A stretch of 64,000 nucleotides of DNA from Eleginops maclovinus. Lineage: Eukaryota > Chordata > Actinopteri > Perciformes > Eleginopidae. The notes below the pieces were generated by a model. The model was not told the origin of the DNA. It did no database searches and saw only the letters and a list, made by a program, of their open reading frames with translations. Positions 1 through 11,799 of the stretch are shown piece by piece; the stretch's first letter is position 1; each line of letters starts with the position of its first letter. Made by a program: the position numbers and the translations under genes. The stretch covers positions 15,581,921-15,645,920 of the forward strand of contig NC_086368.1 in assembly GCF_036324505.1 (NCBI RefSeq), in the 5' to 3' direction.

Positions 1-838
1 CTTCAAACTGTATGATGTAGATGGGAGTGGCTGCATCGACCAAGAGGAGCTGCTTCAGATAATTAAGGTGCGAAAGAGCCTTTACGTTAACGCATGATGC
101 ATGGCTTAGTGAAAGACTTAAGGAAATCCCAAACACTGTCCTGAAACAACCTGCTCAGACCACTGGGGTCTAAATGAGATACAAGGCAGAGAAATCTCTG
201 CTTTAGGGAGCATGGGATCTACCGTGCGTTACGCAAGGTTAGAAGGCACATGGATGACACATGGCTGACATCTTGTGGTTGAATGTGTTGATGTGTCATC
301 TTCAACCGAGCATCTGCATGTTCATGATCATAACATGATTAAAAAATATATTCTGATGTAGCACTTGTATCTCTTAGGTTGATTGCATGTATAGTGTGCA
401 TCCGCTTATTGAAATGTAATCTGCTGTAATGATTTCCTTTCTTTGTGTCGTGTTTAGTCCATCCGTGCAATTAATGGCATTCCCAGTGAGATTTCATCAG
501 AGGATTTTGCCAACATGGTGTTTGAAAAGATTGACGTCGATGGAGATGGTAAGACCAGAGGGAGAAATCTTCAGACATCAGGGAATACTTGAATATTGGA
601 GAATAGCTGAATGACAAAACCGTAGCAATGGATTTACTAATTATGAATCTCTGTGACAATCTTCATTAGATGATTGTGCTTAGTGGTTATATGTGTTTGT
701 TTTACAGGTGAACTGTCCTATGAGGAGTTCATGGAGGGGATTCAGAATGACGAAATGCTGCTGGCGACACTAACAGAGAGTTTGGACATCACACATATTG
801 TCAACAAAATTCAAGGAGAGATAAGAGCCAACATCTGA
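1..838 (+). CDS. Guanylate cyclase-activating protein (GUCA1/GCAP family), 3' part
   Basis: Three exons, 1-67 (open at the window edge), 458-548 and 708-838, join in phase and end at TGA 836-838. They encode two canonical EF-hand loops, [12 protein letters not shown] (EF3) and DVDGDGELSYEE (EF4), followed by a short tail ending GEIRANI. The linker KSIRAING and the segment [17 protein letters not shown] resemble vertebrate GCAP1-type proteins. Family role: neuronal calcium sensors that regulate photoreceptor membrane guanylate cyclase, activating it at low Ca2+ and inhibiting it at high Ca2+ during light recovery. The N-terminal half (myristoylation site, degenerate EF1, EF2) lies outside the window, so I cannot say which of the several fish guca1 paralogues this is. 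The tail lacks the acidic C-terminus of mammalian GCAP1. Confidence 0.85.
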
Positions 839-1377
839 TACCTCTATCTTTATTGACACTTAAATATACATTTTTGCATAACTGTGCCACAGCTGAAGAG
901 ATGGATAATCCACAAATCCTCATCAGGATAAAAGGATGTGTACCAAAGTCTGGGTCACTGTCAATGTACAGCATGGTTGTACTCCTTTGGTTTACTAACT
1001 CATAGACTATCAATGACTGATGTGATTTTGTAATCAGTGAAACAACACACTTTAAATGCAAAGTATTCTACCTCATAGTTTAGAATGCTTTCAACATGGA
1101 CCTTAACCATATTTATAAAATATTGTGACAATACTTTATAGTAACATAAATTATTATGCTGCGATAAAATGTCTTTTTGTCTTCTGAAATAATCAGACAA
1201 ATCATAAAAACAGGATAATACCTCAACTCTTTGTTGGACTGGAAGTGTAAAACTACATGATTTCTGTCCAATGTCCATGAAGTGCCATTATTGAATTGAT
1301 TTTTAGCTATTGAAAACATGTTTGCACCACCTAGATTTCCCTTCATCTAAGATAGCAGTAGCTGATGTATATTTTAG

Positions 1378-1554
1378 AATAAACAAGTACCTTATACTAA
1401 GTGTCTCAAAATTGTGTGATTCATTTTTTTTTTATCAGTCTTCTATCTTCTGAATCCTATTTTTGTTTGATATTTGACCATGTTATTCTTTAGGACAACA
1501 TGATGTGTGCATTTCCAGTTGTGTTAAGCAAACTGGAAGCAACAAGCTAATAAA
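1378..1554 (+). terminator. Poly(A) signals of the GUCA1-like gene
   Basis: AATAAA occurs at 1378-1383 and again at 1549-1554, giving 3'UTRs of roughly 0.55-0.75 kb after the stop at 838. Which one is used cannot be told from sequence. Confidence 0.45.
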
Positions 1555-1574
1555 TGTTGCAGTTTTAGAACCCT

Positions 1575-2760
1575 GGCAAATTTTAAAGCTTTCTGTTGTT
1601 CTTCAGTTGTCGAGTTACAACATTAGACAGCCTGTAGTCTGTGTTAAGCGAAATGATAGTTTCACATTAAAATAGTGTGTGTTGATTTATGGACACAGAA
1701 GGACTGTTTACATTCTAAAAAGTCAAGTAATGTTTTTTATCTCTCAATGCAGACAGACTAGTCTTAGGACAGAGGAGGATTGGATCCCAAAAAATGCTAA
1801 AAATCTGATAAAATGAATCTAGTTGTGTTAAATACATAATCTGGAGACCTCCTTACACCCCCCTTTATGTGAAATAAATTATGGTATCCCCCTGGAGATT
1901 CCTTCAGGCTTCATCCTTTGTGATGGGACTGTGACCTACTTGGAACCATAACAAACCAACACACCTATAAAGAGTCGGACAGACCATCCATCCCAGAATG
2001 CTAATAATTAGCACTACACACACATGGCGATAGGCCCATTATGGATATTAATCCGAAACCAAGAAAACCAAAGGCAAATGTGCGCAGCTGGATGTCAGAA
2101 ACACGCTCTCAAAGCCATGAGTAGTTTCAGGGTGTGGTTTATTATTGTCGGGCTGTTTTGTGTACTATTAATGATAGGATCATCATCAACCGTCCACTTG
2201 TGCCAATGCACAGTGAATACGATTTTATTTTCTATGGAAACTTCTTAATCTGTGGCCGGCTGAGTCACTTGCTAGTGCGCAATGCTGGCCACTTTATACG
2301 CAATCTAATGAATAACCAATAAATCCTAAATTACAGTAACAGTATTTTCTTTCTTTCACACACTTTTTAAAGCAAATAAGACACCATTTCAGAAACAAAT
2401 ATAATGCACCAGTGGAGGAAAATCAAAATCAAAAGGGTAAATAAATCCCTGAATGAGAAATGTATAATCTTTTTTTTAAACTAAAAAATCTATTAAAATA
2501 ACATGTCGATGTGCTATGTCAACATCTTAATAATATGGCGTCAGCTGCCAAAACAAACGTGTGTCAGATTGAGCCATAAAAGCATTTATTTATTTAATAC
2601 ATTAGGATCATTTTATAATTATTCCTGATCAGGCAGCTTATCTATTTGTCAGACTCGTAACTCATGAGAATGTTATGAAGTTGGCTCACAGTGAAATGCT
2701 CCAATGGAAAAATAAAGTGTGTGTCCATGTGCTTCAGGAACAGCTTTTCCCTCAGCTGCT
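1575..2760. other. Intergenic, GUCA1-like to irf5
   Basis: AT-rich sequence with no coding exon that I can support. The small ORFs at 2024-2322 lack splice context and any family resemblance. The irf5 promoter begins at its right end. Confidence 0.5.
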
Positions 2761-2783
2761 CAGAAAAAGGTGTGTCACCGGCG

Positions 2784-2791
2784 TGACGTCA
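2784..2791. promoter_or_regulatory. CRE palindrome in the irf5 promoter
   Basis: The full palindromic cAMP-response element TGACGTCA lies just upstream of the probable irf5 transcription start. It is the consensus site for CREB/ATF and can bind AP-1 family dimers. Its position in a GC-richer stretch before the first non-coding exon supports a promoter role; use is inferred. Confidence 0.45.
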
Positions 2792-2819
2792 CAGATATAC
2801 CTGAGTTTCGGTAAGGAGA

Positions 2820-3035
2820 GGGGAAGGGCCGAGCCAGAGTGAACAACACCAGAGTTCCCCGGGAATAATTTGTTGTTATTCTCTCACACCTTCGTCCAAA
2901 TGATTATCTATTAACTTTTTCTTCGGGGGAATCTGCAACACTTTGGGTTTTTGCAGAGGAAACACGGTTTTATCTCCAGCTGCTGGTGAGCAGGCCGACA
3001 AGGACAGACCTCTCCAACTTCCTGGTTCACCACAG
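2820..3035 (+). other. irf5: irf5 non-coding first exon (probable)
   Basis: The sequence ends in a good donor, CACAG|GTATTT, at 3035/3036. No in-frame start leads into the DNA-binding domain. The next exon has an acceptor just before ATG 3373 (TCAG at 3368-3371). The exact transcription start is not determined. Confidence 0.45.
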
Positions 3036-3372
3036 GTATTTGTCGTTCGTTAGTATCGTGTTTGGTGGCTTTTTTACCTGAATTATTTTAATTAAATCTC
3101 ACGTTGATACATACGTTTAGCTATTAAATAGTGGATATAACCTGCGAGCAGATCTAGTTATATGACAAATAAGTGCATATGTAATAACTTGTATCCCGAC
3201 TGTCAGTGTGCCTGTTAAATGTTTGGATAATCCGGATGCGCAGGATTTCAGGGAACACTGCTGCACCATTGTTGGTCACTGAGGATATTACGTCTCTATG
3301 GCTGTTGGAGGAGATGATTCAGAGTAATAATCTACAGTGTACTGATCGGTGTGTGTTGTCTTGTCAGTCAGG

Positions 3373-6300
3373 ATGTCGGTCACCCCTCGACGTGTCCGCC
3401 TGAAGCCCTGGCTGGTGTCTCAGGTGGACAGCGGCCGATACCAGGGGCTGGTGTGGATTGACCGCGAGGCCATGCGTTTCAAGATCCCATGGAAACACGC
3501 GACACGACATACACCACAGCACGAGGACGAGGACACCATATTTAAGGTTAACCCAAACTCAACAGATGTCATGGTTGAGCTAAAAGAGAAAGGAATGTAG
3601 GCCATGTAACGAAGTGTTTGTTTACCCTGAGGCAGCGCTTGTAAATGTTGGCACTGCTGCACAAGCAGGGAACTGTGTGCTCTATTGTCTTATCGATATT
3701 TGTTTGCGTTTCATATTTTAAGCAAGGTTATTAAATATGCTTTTATAAGTCATAAAATATCAAATCTCTGTGCATGTCCCTGGAGAAATATCTGGTTTTG
3801 CGAGTTGCATAAGGCCTCATTTTGACTTCCAGCTCTAAAAAAGAACTTGGCTCATGTAGACTGTTATTTATTCATGGCAATGTGTCCCTTTTTGAAAATG
3901 AACTATTTGAGAAAGTGAACATTTGTTGTAACTTTAGAAATGCTAAATCCCTTTTTTTTTACTGAACACATTAATTGGGTCGTGTTGTCATGAGAAAGGA
4001 AATCTTTAGGGGTGCGAGTCTCTTTTGCTATATATCTAAATACATGTGTGCCTACGTTTGAAAAAGACAGTATACATATGTGGATTCAGTTCAGAAATGT
4101 AAAACTGGACTGTGATATTGATACCTCCGCTGTGTTTAAATATTTCCTCCAGGCGTGGGCTGTGGAGACCGGGAAGTTCCAAGAGGGCGTTGATGAACCT
4201 GATCCTGCCAAGTGGAAAGCCCAGCTTCGATGTGCTCTGAACAAAAGCAGAGAGTTCAACCTTGTCTACGATGGCACGAAAGAGGTCCCCATGAACCCTC
4301 TGAAGATTTATGATGTCTGCGACATCCCACAGCCCCTCAGTAACCAAGGTAAACAAGAGCCGGTTAAATATGAGTGACTTTTTTCATTCTCTATTGCTAT
4401 TTTTCCTTAATTTCAATTGATTTTGGAATATTTACCCCACAGGTTCCTCAGATGCTGGTTCTTGGACTCCAGGTGAGGAAGATGGTGGTGACGAAGATAT
4501 TCCAGACACACCAGAGTCCCTCCCACCATACCCATCCAATGGTGAATGCCTTCTCCTCATAATATATGCATTTTCCCCCTTAATTTCCTACCAGTATCTC
4601 AAAATCCCCCTTCTCTATTCTCTCCTCATTTAGGCACCAGTCCCTCTCCTCTAATTATGTGGTCTCCTATGAGCTCTGGATCCCCCATGCAACCTTCCAG
4701 TTGTCCCCCTTCAAATGAGGTCTGGCCCAAAGAGGAGCCTGTTAAAATCTGGCCTAAAGAGGAGCCCGTGGATGTGGAGATGCACCCTACACCCCTGAGT
4801 GAAATTCCTCCTGCTCTTCTGCCTGACCTCCCAATGCATCCTCCTTCTCTACCCGATACATTGTTCGCCTCTCCAGAGACGTGGATCAGTTCTCTCCCGA
4901 GTAAACATGCACTTCCTCTAGTGTTGAAATCACTGCACATCATAAAAGAAACAGTCAACAGAAAGGAATTAATTTTCTTCTCATTCCAAAACAGCAGAGT
5001 GTATATTTAGATTTTATGAAAAAGGATAGTATCCGGTCCATGTTATTTCCTTGCACAGCATACCAAAAAATATTCCCTTTATTTGTTATTGCGGTGATTT
5101 TATAAGTATTTACAGCTTGGGTATAGTGGCACGTCAGCCAGTGAACTATGTCGCTTTATAGACAACATTGGAAGTCTATGGCATAGAGGAATAAGCCACA
5201 GGGCAAATACTTTTTTTTAGAAGGATCAGTACAATTAAAATTATGGAATAGTTTTATTGAAAACAGAAATGTCATGCATGGTTTTAAAATGAGTCTGTAT
5301 CTCTCTCTGTACCAGTGACAGATCTGGAGGTGCAGTTCCTGTACAGAGGGAAGGAGATGTGTCCCACAGGGAACGTCAGTAACCCGCAGGGCTGCAGGCT
5401 TTTCTACGGAGATCTCGGCCCCATGGTCAACCAGGAGGAGCTGTTTGGCCCGGTGAACCTGGAACAGCTACGTTTTCCGACCACGGAGCACATTACCAAC
5501 GAGAAGCAGAGGATTTTCACTAACCGCCTGCTGGATGTGATGGACAGAGGCCTAATCCTTGAGGTCGTTGGTCACGACATCTATGCAGTGCGTCTCTGCC
5601 AGTGCAAGGTGTACTGGTCCGGTCCCTGTGCTCCAAATCCTGCTGCTCCAAATCTTATAGAGCGTCAGAGGAAGATCAAACTCTTTTGCCTGGAGTCTTT
5701 TCTCAGTGGTAAGAACAACTCTCACCTTTACCATTGGCCCAACAACTTGTGTTATATGTACATTTGAATGAAGACTTTGCTTTTCAATTGGAACATTTTA
5801 TATTCTCTGATCAGCAAATCTAATCCTAATAAATTATTATATGATGTGCAGGAGTGATAGCCCACCAGCGTGGCCAGACCCCAATCCCTCCTCTATTTGA
5901 AATCAACCTATGTTTTGGAGAGGAGTGGCCTGATGGTAGGCCCAAGGAGAGGAAACTTATCATGGTTCAGGTAAGACATGTTGTTTATGAAGAATCTTTG
6001 TGGTCCTTTCTGGACAATACAGGCCATTAATCAGCAGTCTGCACTTCATATCTGTGCATGGACAAACTTCATCGCTGTTTAACAGCAGTTGAAATAATGG
6101 TTTACTCAAAAAGAATATTAACCTGCAAAAAGTGCTTAAATATGTCACATGAAAATGGTTTTATACAATACCCAGGAAAATATCTCCTTATTTAAAGTTT
6201 TTTTTTTTTTTTACTTGATGGAGACATATTTCAAGATTTGATTTCTAAGTTCATTCTTGTATCGGGTTATTCATATAAGGTGTTTACATGCTATATTATT

Positions 6301-6860
6301 TTATTTTTTAAGAGATTATTTTTACTATAGCCTACTGTACATCTCAATCTACCTGTACTCACCCTTGATCTTAAACACTTCTCTAAGTCCCAGTCCCAGT
6401 CTTCTTTGGGTTGTCTCTTTGATTGTTTAGGGGTTGGTAGGCACTGCTGTTACGCAAATAGAAATTAACAAACACTTTTCACATAACTCATATTGTCCTT
6501 TTCATTCCTGAGGAGCAACTATTCATCCTCATTATATGCTAACCACAGGCAATCAATACTTCTTTTTTTTTTTAGGAGTGCCTGATTGTGTGACTCATAT
6601 TGGTCCTCTGTCCCTTCTTTGTCCTGCAGATCATTCCAGTGGTGGCACGTATGATAAGCGAGATGTTTTCAGGGGACAGCACACGGTCCTTCGACAGCGG
6701 CAGCGTTCGCCTGCAGATCTCAATCCCAGATATCAAAGATAACATAGTGACCCACCTAAAGCAGCTGTACTGCCTGCTGCAGACCCACCAGGGCCAGGAC
6801 GGCTGGGCATTGCCCCCCGGCCCAGGCCTGAACATCGTCCAGGCTCTGCAGGCACAGTGA
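3373..6860 (+). CDS. irf5: Interferon regulatory factor 5
   Basis: Seven coding exons: 3373-3546, 4153-4348, 4443-4541, 4634-4900, 5316-5708, 5852-5970 and 6630-6860. They total 1479 nt (492 aa), close to human IRF5. The N-terminus, starting [13 protein letters not shown], is the IRF winged-helix DNA-binding domain. All five signature tryptophans are present (KPWL, LVWID, IPWKH, AWAVETG, AKWKA), as is [11 protein letters not shown] of the recognition helix. A proline-rich linker follows, then the IRF-association domain ([37 protein letters not shown]). The C-terminal end ([21 protein letters not shown]) corresponds to the regulatory and dimerisation segment. Family role: latent cytoplasmic factor activated downstream of TLR/MyD88, driving type I interferon and inflammatory cytokine genes. 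IRF5 is preferred over IRF6 from linker and C-terminal resemblance. The first donor, AAG|GTTAAC, is weak but in phase. Confidence 0.93.
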
Positions 6861-7726
6861 AGCAGTCCACTCTGAACCAACATATATCATATATCACTGT
6901 ATGTTCCACAGTGCTACTGAGAGTTAAAATAAGTACTTGTGTGTATGTGTAATCACATTCAGAAATGTAAACACTATACTGTAGGATTATAGTGCTTTTC
7001 TCATGTAAAGTGCTTTCACTATAATTTTGTGTATATAGAAGTAGTTCGTTCAAACCTGCATCCCTCCACATCATGTGGGCAGGAACTACAGACGGATGCA
7101 GTGACTGCAGGGGCCAAAGTCCTGCTTTCTGCCAGGGGACATTTAAGTTAACTTAGTTAATGAGTAACGGACTGCCCCATGCCCTATTTATACAAAACTG
7201 GTCAGTGATTACCAGATTTTCCTGCAGTCTTTACACTGTGCCGAAAACCTTTTTATATTTTTGTCTCGTGAAAATGTTAAAGCAACACATCTAGCATTGG
7301 ATTATAAAATATAGGCAAATATAAATGAAAGCATAGATGTTATTTTTCTTCTATTCATGTGTTACTTTCATGTATTACTTTAAACAGGCTATTTGGCTCC
7401 ATTTATCCTGCCAGCATATTGGGTGTTTCGACTCTTTTAACAAATCTTAAAAAAGATCTTCCCATTTGACAAAATTGGCAGTTGTCCCGTCACCTCGTCT
7501 GCAGTTTTGTCTTCAGTTGTTTTATTTTTTTTTCCATCTATATTATACTCTATTTTTGTAAACATATCTTTGATTTTTAAGCCATGTATTATATCCAGAC
7601 AGCATTTAACTAAACAATATTCAGCTACATGGAGCCTTTTTAATATGGATGCCACTGCACTTTGGAGTTCTGAATTATGTTTTACGTCTAGTTGAATTTA
7701 TCCTGTGATTGCATGTTTATTTTATC

Positions 7727-7732
7727 AATAAA
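7727..7732 (+). terminator. irf5: irf5 poly(A) signal
   Basis: AATAAA in an AT-rich 3'UTR about 870 bp after the irf5 stop, and the last such motif before the intergenic gap. Confidence 0.55.
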
Positions 7733-7749
7733 ATTGCAGAAATGATAAC

Positions 7750-8440
7750 CGAGTTTATGAATTACTTTTGTTATGTTGACACACACAGGTTACTTGTTTC
7801 TTTCCAAAATGGTAAAATAGTTTACCTCTGTACAAAAGTGTTGGTTTACTTTTATGACCCGCTGATGACTGGTGATTCTGCTGCTTGATCGCTTTGATCA
7901 GCACCGGATGTGCTCTTGCAGCATTGCTGACCTCTAGTGGTTTTCTTTAACAGTAGGGGTGTTTGTAGATAATAGGTTAATTTATATTTGAATAACATCA
8001 TTTCCAAATAAATATTTGACTTAATAGTGTATTGTAGTGTAGTATTATGTGGTGTGAATTTGGAGTAATTGAGTTATTGAACTATAAACTAAGTACTTTT
8101 GTCAAATAATTTATGAGACATCAGTAATCTAAAAGGGTGGGCCGCTTAAGACACATTTATCTATATGTTCGCTGTTTTCAGAATAACAAATTATCCTAAT
8201 GCAAAGTGGTGAGGACAAAATTGGCCATCTCCAAAATTGGTGTGCTCATGTCCCGATCTTCCCCAGTACACATGATTTACTGACAGTGAAACCCCTCTGA
8301 TTAAGAGCGAGGGCTCGGATGTTAGCTGACCGTCCTCTGACTGCTGACAGTCGGTGACAGTGAGGAAAAAACCGCCGCTGGATCCAGAGTGTTGTCTGTT
8401 GGACATCCCATTGAACAAGCTGTTCCTTTGACAACAGCAG
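7750..8440. other. Intergenic, irf5 to efcab2
   Basis: No exon seen. The right end (about 8250-8479) is more GC-rich and is the likely efcab2 promoter. Minus-strand ORFs at 8191-8556 run through this promoter and resemble no protein I know. Confidence 0.5.
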
Positions 8441-8443
8441 TCG

Positions 8444-8456
8444 GTTTCCAGGCAAC
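8444..8456. promoter_or_regulatory. X-box-like RFX site upstream of efcab2
   Basis: GTTTCC-A-GGCAAC is an imperfect palindrome close to the RFX X-box consensus (GTNRCC, 0-3 nt spacer, RGYAAC). The right half matches fully and the left half has one mismatch. It lies 24 bp before the efcab2 start codon. RFX factors control motile-cilium genes, which suits a dynein regulatory complex subunit. Function is inferred. Confidence 0.4.
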
Positions 8457-8479
8457 ACAACAACAACAACCTGGCGAGC

Positions 8480-10414
8480 ATGGCGGAGAGCAAGCAGAGT
8501 GCAGGTTCGTAGGAGTTAGCTTGTTCACTAACCAACTTTCTACGGTCACACAACAACAGTGACTTGTCTTAAAAACGATGGTTCAGTAGGTGATCGTTTT
8601 TTTTTTGTTGCTTGAAATATTTGACTTTGGAGTTATTTCTGATCAGTAAGATTGAAAATAATAACCACTATATTTCTGTTACCTCATAAAACACCAAAAA
8701 CATTCAAGTAATTTCTGTTTAAGATTGTAAATAGGTAGGTGTTATATTACAAGATTGTTATTTTTTAAGTCCTATTGAACAATTAGATTTCAGACCTCAA
8801 ATGATTTTGTTATCCTCATTTCATTTCCTTACATTTTTTATGTTTTGTACAATTTATTGTTTTATATTGTGTTTATATGAAATGTATTACCTTAACGTTT
8901 TTGTAATGAAAACCTGGAATATGTTTATTTATAACCCATCTTTATAAACATCTATTGACTTTTCAAAAGAAACTTGAGGGGGAAAAGTATTCAGATAAAA
9001 CTTACCTCTCTTTGGTCTATTAGAAGTCACAGTGTCGGATGTCCACAAGACGATCAGAGCAGCGTTTGAAGCATTTGACTATGAGTCTAACAACACGGTG
9101 GATGTCAGGTGAGCTCCATATTGTAATGTAGAAACACATTCCTTTGAACCCTTTGGATCAGGGTCATCCAAACTATGGCTCGAGGGCCAAATGCGGCCCA
9201 TGGCCCACTTTTATTTGGCCCACAGCAAATGCTAAAAGTATAATGGAATAAGGCCCTCCCCTGAAACTTTTGTTAAATTCTACTTCTTAAATATGTAAAA
9301 ATAATATATGACACAGCAGTATTCATGTGTTAATAAGCCCAATTCTCAAATAAATTCAGTCAATTAAAGTTGAACAAATGTTCAAACAAATATAATTGAT
9401 TAAAAAAATCCCAATAACTGATTTACATAACAAATTTGAAATAGACATTTTCCCCATATAAGAAGCAATCGAGGCTTCTGTTTTAAGGGATGAGCTGCCT
9501 ACTAAATAAATGAACACCTACGGAGAGCTGTGATGTTTCTTAAAGCATATTCAAGTATCAAGAATAATTGACCTACATTTGATTGATTTTGCTATCTTGT
9601 AACTTAACTTATGAGGCAATATACCCCACCTCTAGTGAGGGGCCCAGTCCTTCGCATGCTTTTCTTTATGTGGCCCTCAGCGAATTTTTTTGGGAAACAC
9701 CTGATTTAGATCATCATTTTCAACACAGTAATTAAAAGGTGGAATTTTATTATACGTCTAATCAACTAAACATTGTAAATGGGACTTTACTCAGGTAAGG
9801 CATATGCTCAGATAAATAGTGTGGTCTAACATTAATTTTGTTTTCCAGAGAGATTGGCACCATCATATATTCCCTGGGTTGCTTTCCCACTCAAGCAGAC
9901 CTACACGACTTAATAGCTGAGGTCAGAACGTTGTTTCTTTAATTATTTTGCGCATAATAGTTATGGCAACCTGCATGTATAGACTGCTTGAAATTGCAAC
10001 TAAAAGATGATATCAGTTCTGTTGGAAATGTCTCAGCTTGTTAAAAAGCCAAAACTCAGTCTCATTGTGTGCTGTTCAACCAGGTTGAAGAGGACCACAC
10101 AGGATTCATCCAACTGGACAGTTTCCTCCCAGTCATGAGTAAAGTGCTGCTGGAGCACAAGTAAGACAGTTATTTTATTTCCAATACACATTCTTGACTA
10201 ATGCCAGTAGCGATGTTTGGTACCTATTATGAGGATGTTACTGAAGCATTTCACTGAATTGAAATGTGGTTATAAGGTCATCCACTGTAACTCTGTTTTT
10301 GATCATTAATCATTCAGGTTTTTTTTTTATCAACCAAGAAAATAACACGTCAGAGCTCTTTAAATAATGTATGCCACCTTCTCTTAAAGTTGTGTTATTC
10401 TGTGTGGGTAAATG

Positions 10415-10506
<92 letters not shown>

Positions 10507-11085
10507 GGTTCCCTCCAATCCCTGAGGACCTCCTGCTTCAGGCCTTTGAGGTGAGATCAGCTTGTTTATTCATATTCTCCAGTGTTGTAGTGCCCGCGTC
10601 TGCACAGTATAAATAAAGTTGGAGTTAGAGCCTTCAAGACTTGGCAGATATCATGCTGTCAGAGTGAAACTAACCTCACCGTGTTTGTAACTGTTATTTG
10701 TTAAAGCATAACATCAATAACTCTATATTTCCAGGTTCTGGACAAAGAAAAGAAAGGATACCTAGAGCCTGAGGAGCTGATGAAATACATGACACAGGAA
10801 GGTAAAAGCAGAAGCCTTCAGTTTCCACTTTGTGATTTGTCAGAACAGATCCTCAGATATGTTTTTGAGTATCTTACATTCCCCCTACTATTTTTTCAAA
10901 ACATCTCATAATGTAAAAACTGTTTTAAACCATGGCTGTGTTTGTTTATGGTTTTGTGTAAACCAGGTGAGCTCTTCACTCAGGAGGAGATGGATGAGAT
11001 GCTGACAGCACTCGCTGACCATGAGAAGAATGTTGTCTTTTACAAAGACCTAATCAGCCAGCTGACCATTGACCCGGACATGTAG
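8480..11085 (+). CDS. efcab2: EF-hand calcium-binding domain protein 2 / dynein regulatory complex subunit 8
   Basis: Seven exons: 8480-8504, 9024-9108, 9849-9921, 10084-10160, 10508-10550, 10735-10801 and 10967-11085. They total 489 nt (162 aa), the usual EFCAB2 length. The start is MAESKQSA. Calmodulin-like EF-hand folds follow: FDYESNNTVDVREIGTI (first loop), then VEEDHTGFIQLDSFLPVM, LDKEKKGYLEPEELMKYM and a C-terminal degenerate hand. The first loop (YESNNTVDVREI) matches EFCAB2 closely. Family role: component of the nexin-dynein regulatory complex in cilia and flagella, where it helps coordinate outer-doublet sliding. An RFX-like site sits upstream. A long TG repeat forms the acceptor tract of exon 5. 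All exon phases close without correction. Confidence 0.9.
9159..9713. mobile_element. Short non-autonomous hAT-type element, copy 1
   Basis: Starts CAGGGTCATCCAAACTA and ends with a degenerate inverted copy (GGGAAACACCTG). It is flanked by CTTTGGAT (9151-9158) and ATTTAGAT (9714-9721), a 6/8 match expected of an aged 8-bp target duplication. Recognisable internal blocks are GGCCAAATGCGGCCC near the left end, ATTCATGTGTTAATAAGCCC mid-element and a GTGGCCCTC block near the right end. The same blocks recur at 34.7 and 47.3 kb. It lies in efcab2 intron 2. No coding capacity. Confidence 0.7.
10417..10504. repeat. (TG)44 microsatellite
   Basis: An uninterrupted GT dinucleotide tract of 88 bp ending directly before the TTAG acceptor of efcab2 exon 5 (exon starts 10508). 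It replaces the usual pyrimidine tract on the + strand. Confidence 0.97.
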
Positions 11086-11181
11086 ACAATGTCAGTGTGT
11101 CTACAAACATGTTGAAAAATATTACTATGTTGTGTTAATGCCTGTTGATATTATGTTGTGCTAGTAGTTCTGATATGGTAT

Positions 11182-11187
11182 AATAAA
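11182..11187 (+). terminator. efcab2: efcab2 poly(A) signal
   Basis: AATAAA about 100 bp after the efcab2 stop codon, in an AT-rich 3'UTR. Confidence 0.65.
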
Positions 11188-11329
11188 CAAATGTACATAT
11201 GATAATCCTCACTTTGTGTTTCCAGAATTGTTGAATTCAGATAAATTACAATTTGCTACAAATTGCGAATTTCTGGGGGGGAGAAATAATTCTTTGCATG
11301 AAAGTTTGTAGATTATATTCATGATCACT

Positions 11330-11720
11330 GTCATGATCCTTGTTTTGTGTCTGTTTCCTGTTTTATTTTGAAATCGTTTCCCTCTGTTTTGTCATCTGTA
11401 GTATTACTTCCTGTCTTTTGGTTTTCTTTGTGTCTGATTGTTTCATTGTTGTCACCTGTGGCCCTCCTGTTTCTTCCTCCCCTCCCCAGCTGTGGCTTGT
11501 GTTGTGATTAGTGTCTTTGTATTTAGTCCTGCTTTCCCTTTTGTTCTTTGTCAGTTCGTTATCATCCTTAATGTGTCAAGTCCGGTGTTTTTTATGTCCT
11601 GGATTTCCCAAACTTTGTATTTTTGTAAAACAGCTTTTTGGAATAAAGCTCGCCTTTGTTTTTACCTGTACCTGCCTCCCTTTGCTGCTGCACTTGGGTC
11701 CTATTTCCCCCACCCTTGTC
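11330..11720 (+). repeat. Interspersed repeat, class unassigned
   Basis: A T- and C-rich block containing TCATGATCC, CTGTTTTATTTTG, TTTAGTCCTG, GGAATAAAGC and an end reading GCACTTGGGTCC. I recall this run of phrases from many teleost intergenic repeats. The ORFs over it (11438-11782) are T-rich artefacts. I cannot place it in a named family. Confidence 0.35.
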
Positions 11721-11799
11721 AATCACTTCTTGAAGTCTCCTTGTTTCTTAGTTATATCCTAATCTACTTATTCATACCTTAAATCCTTCAGGTGTTGTT

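Noticed and set aside
10371..10616. 81-codon ORF with a long Val-Cys run
   Set aside because: It is the translation of the TG microsatellite. The real feature here is efcab2 exon 5.
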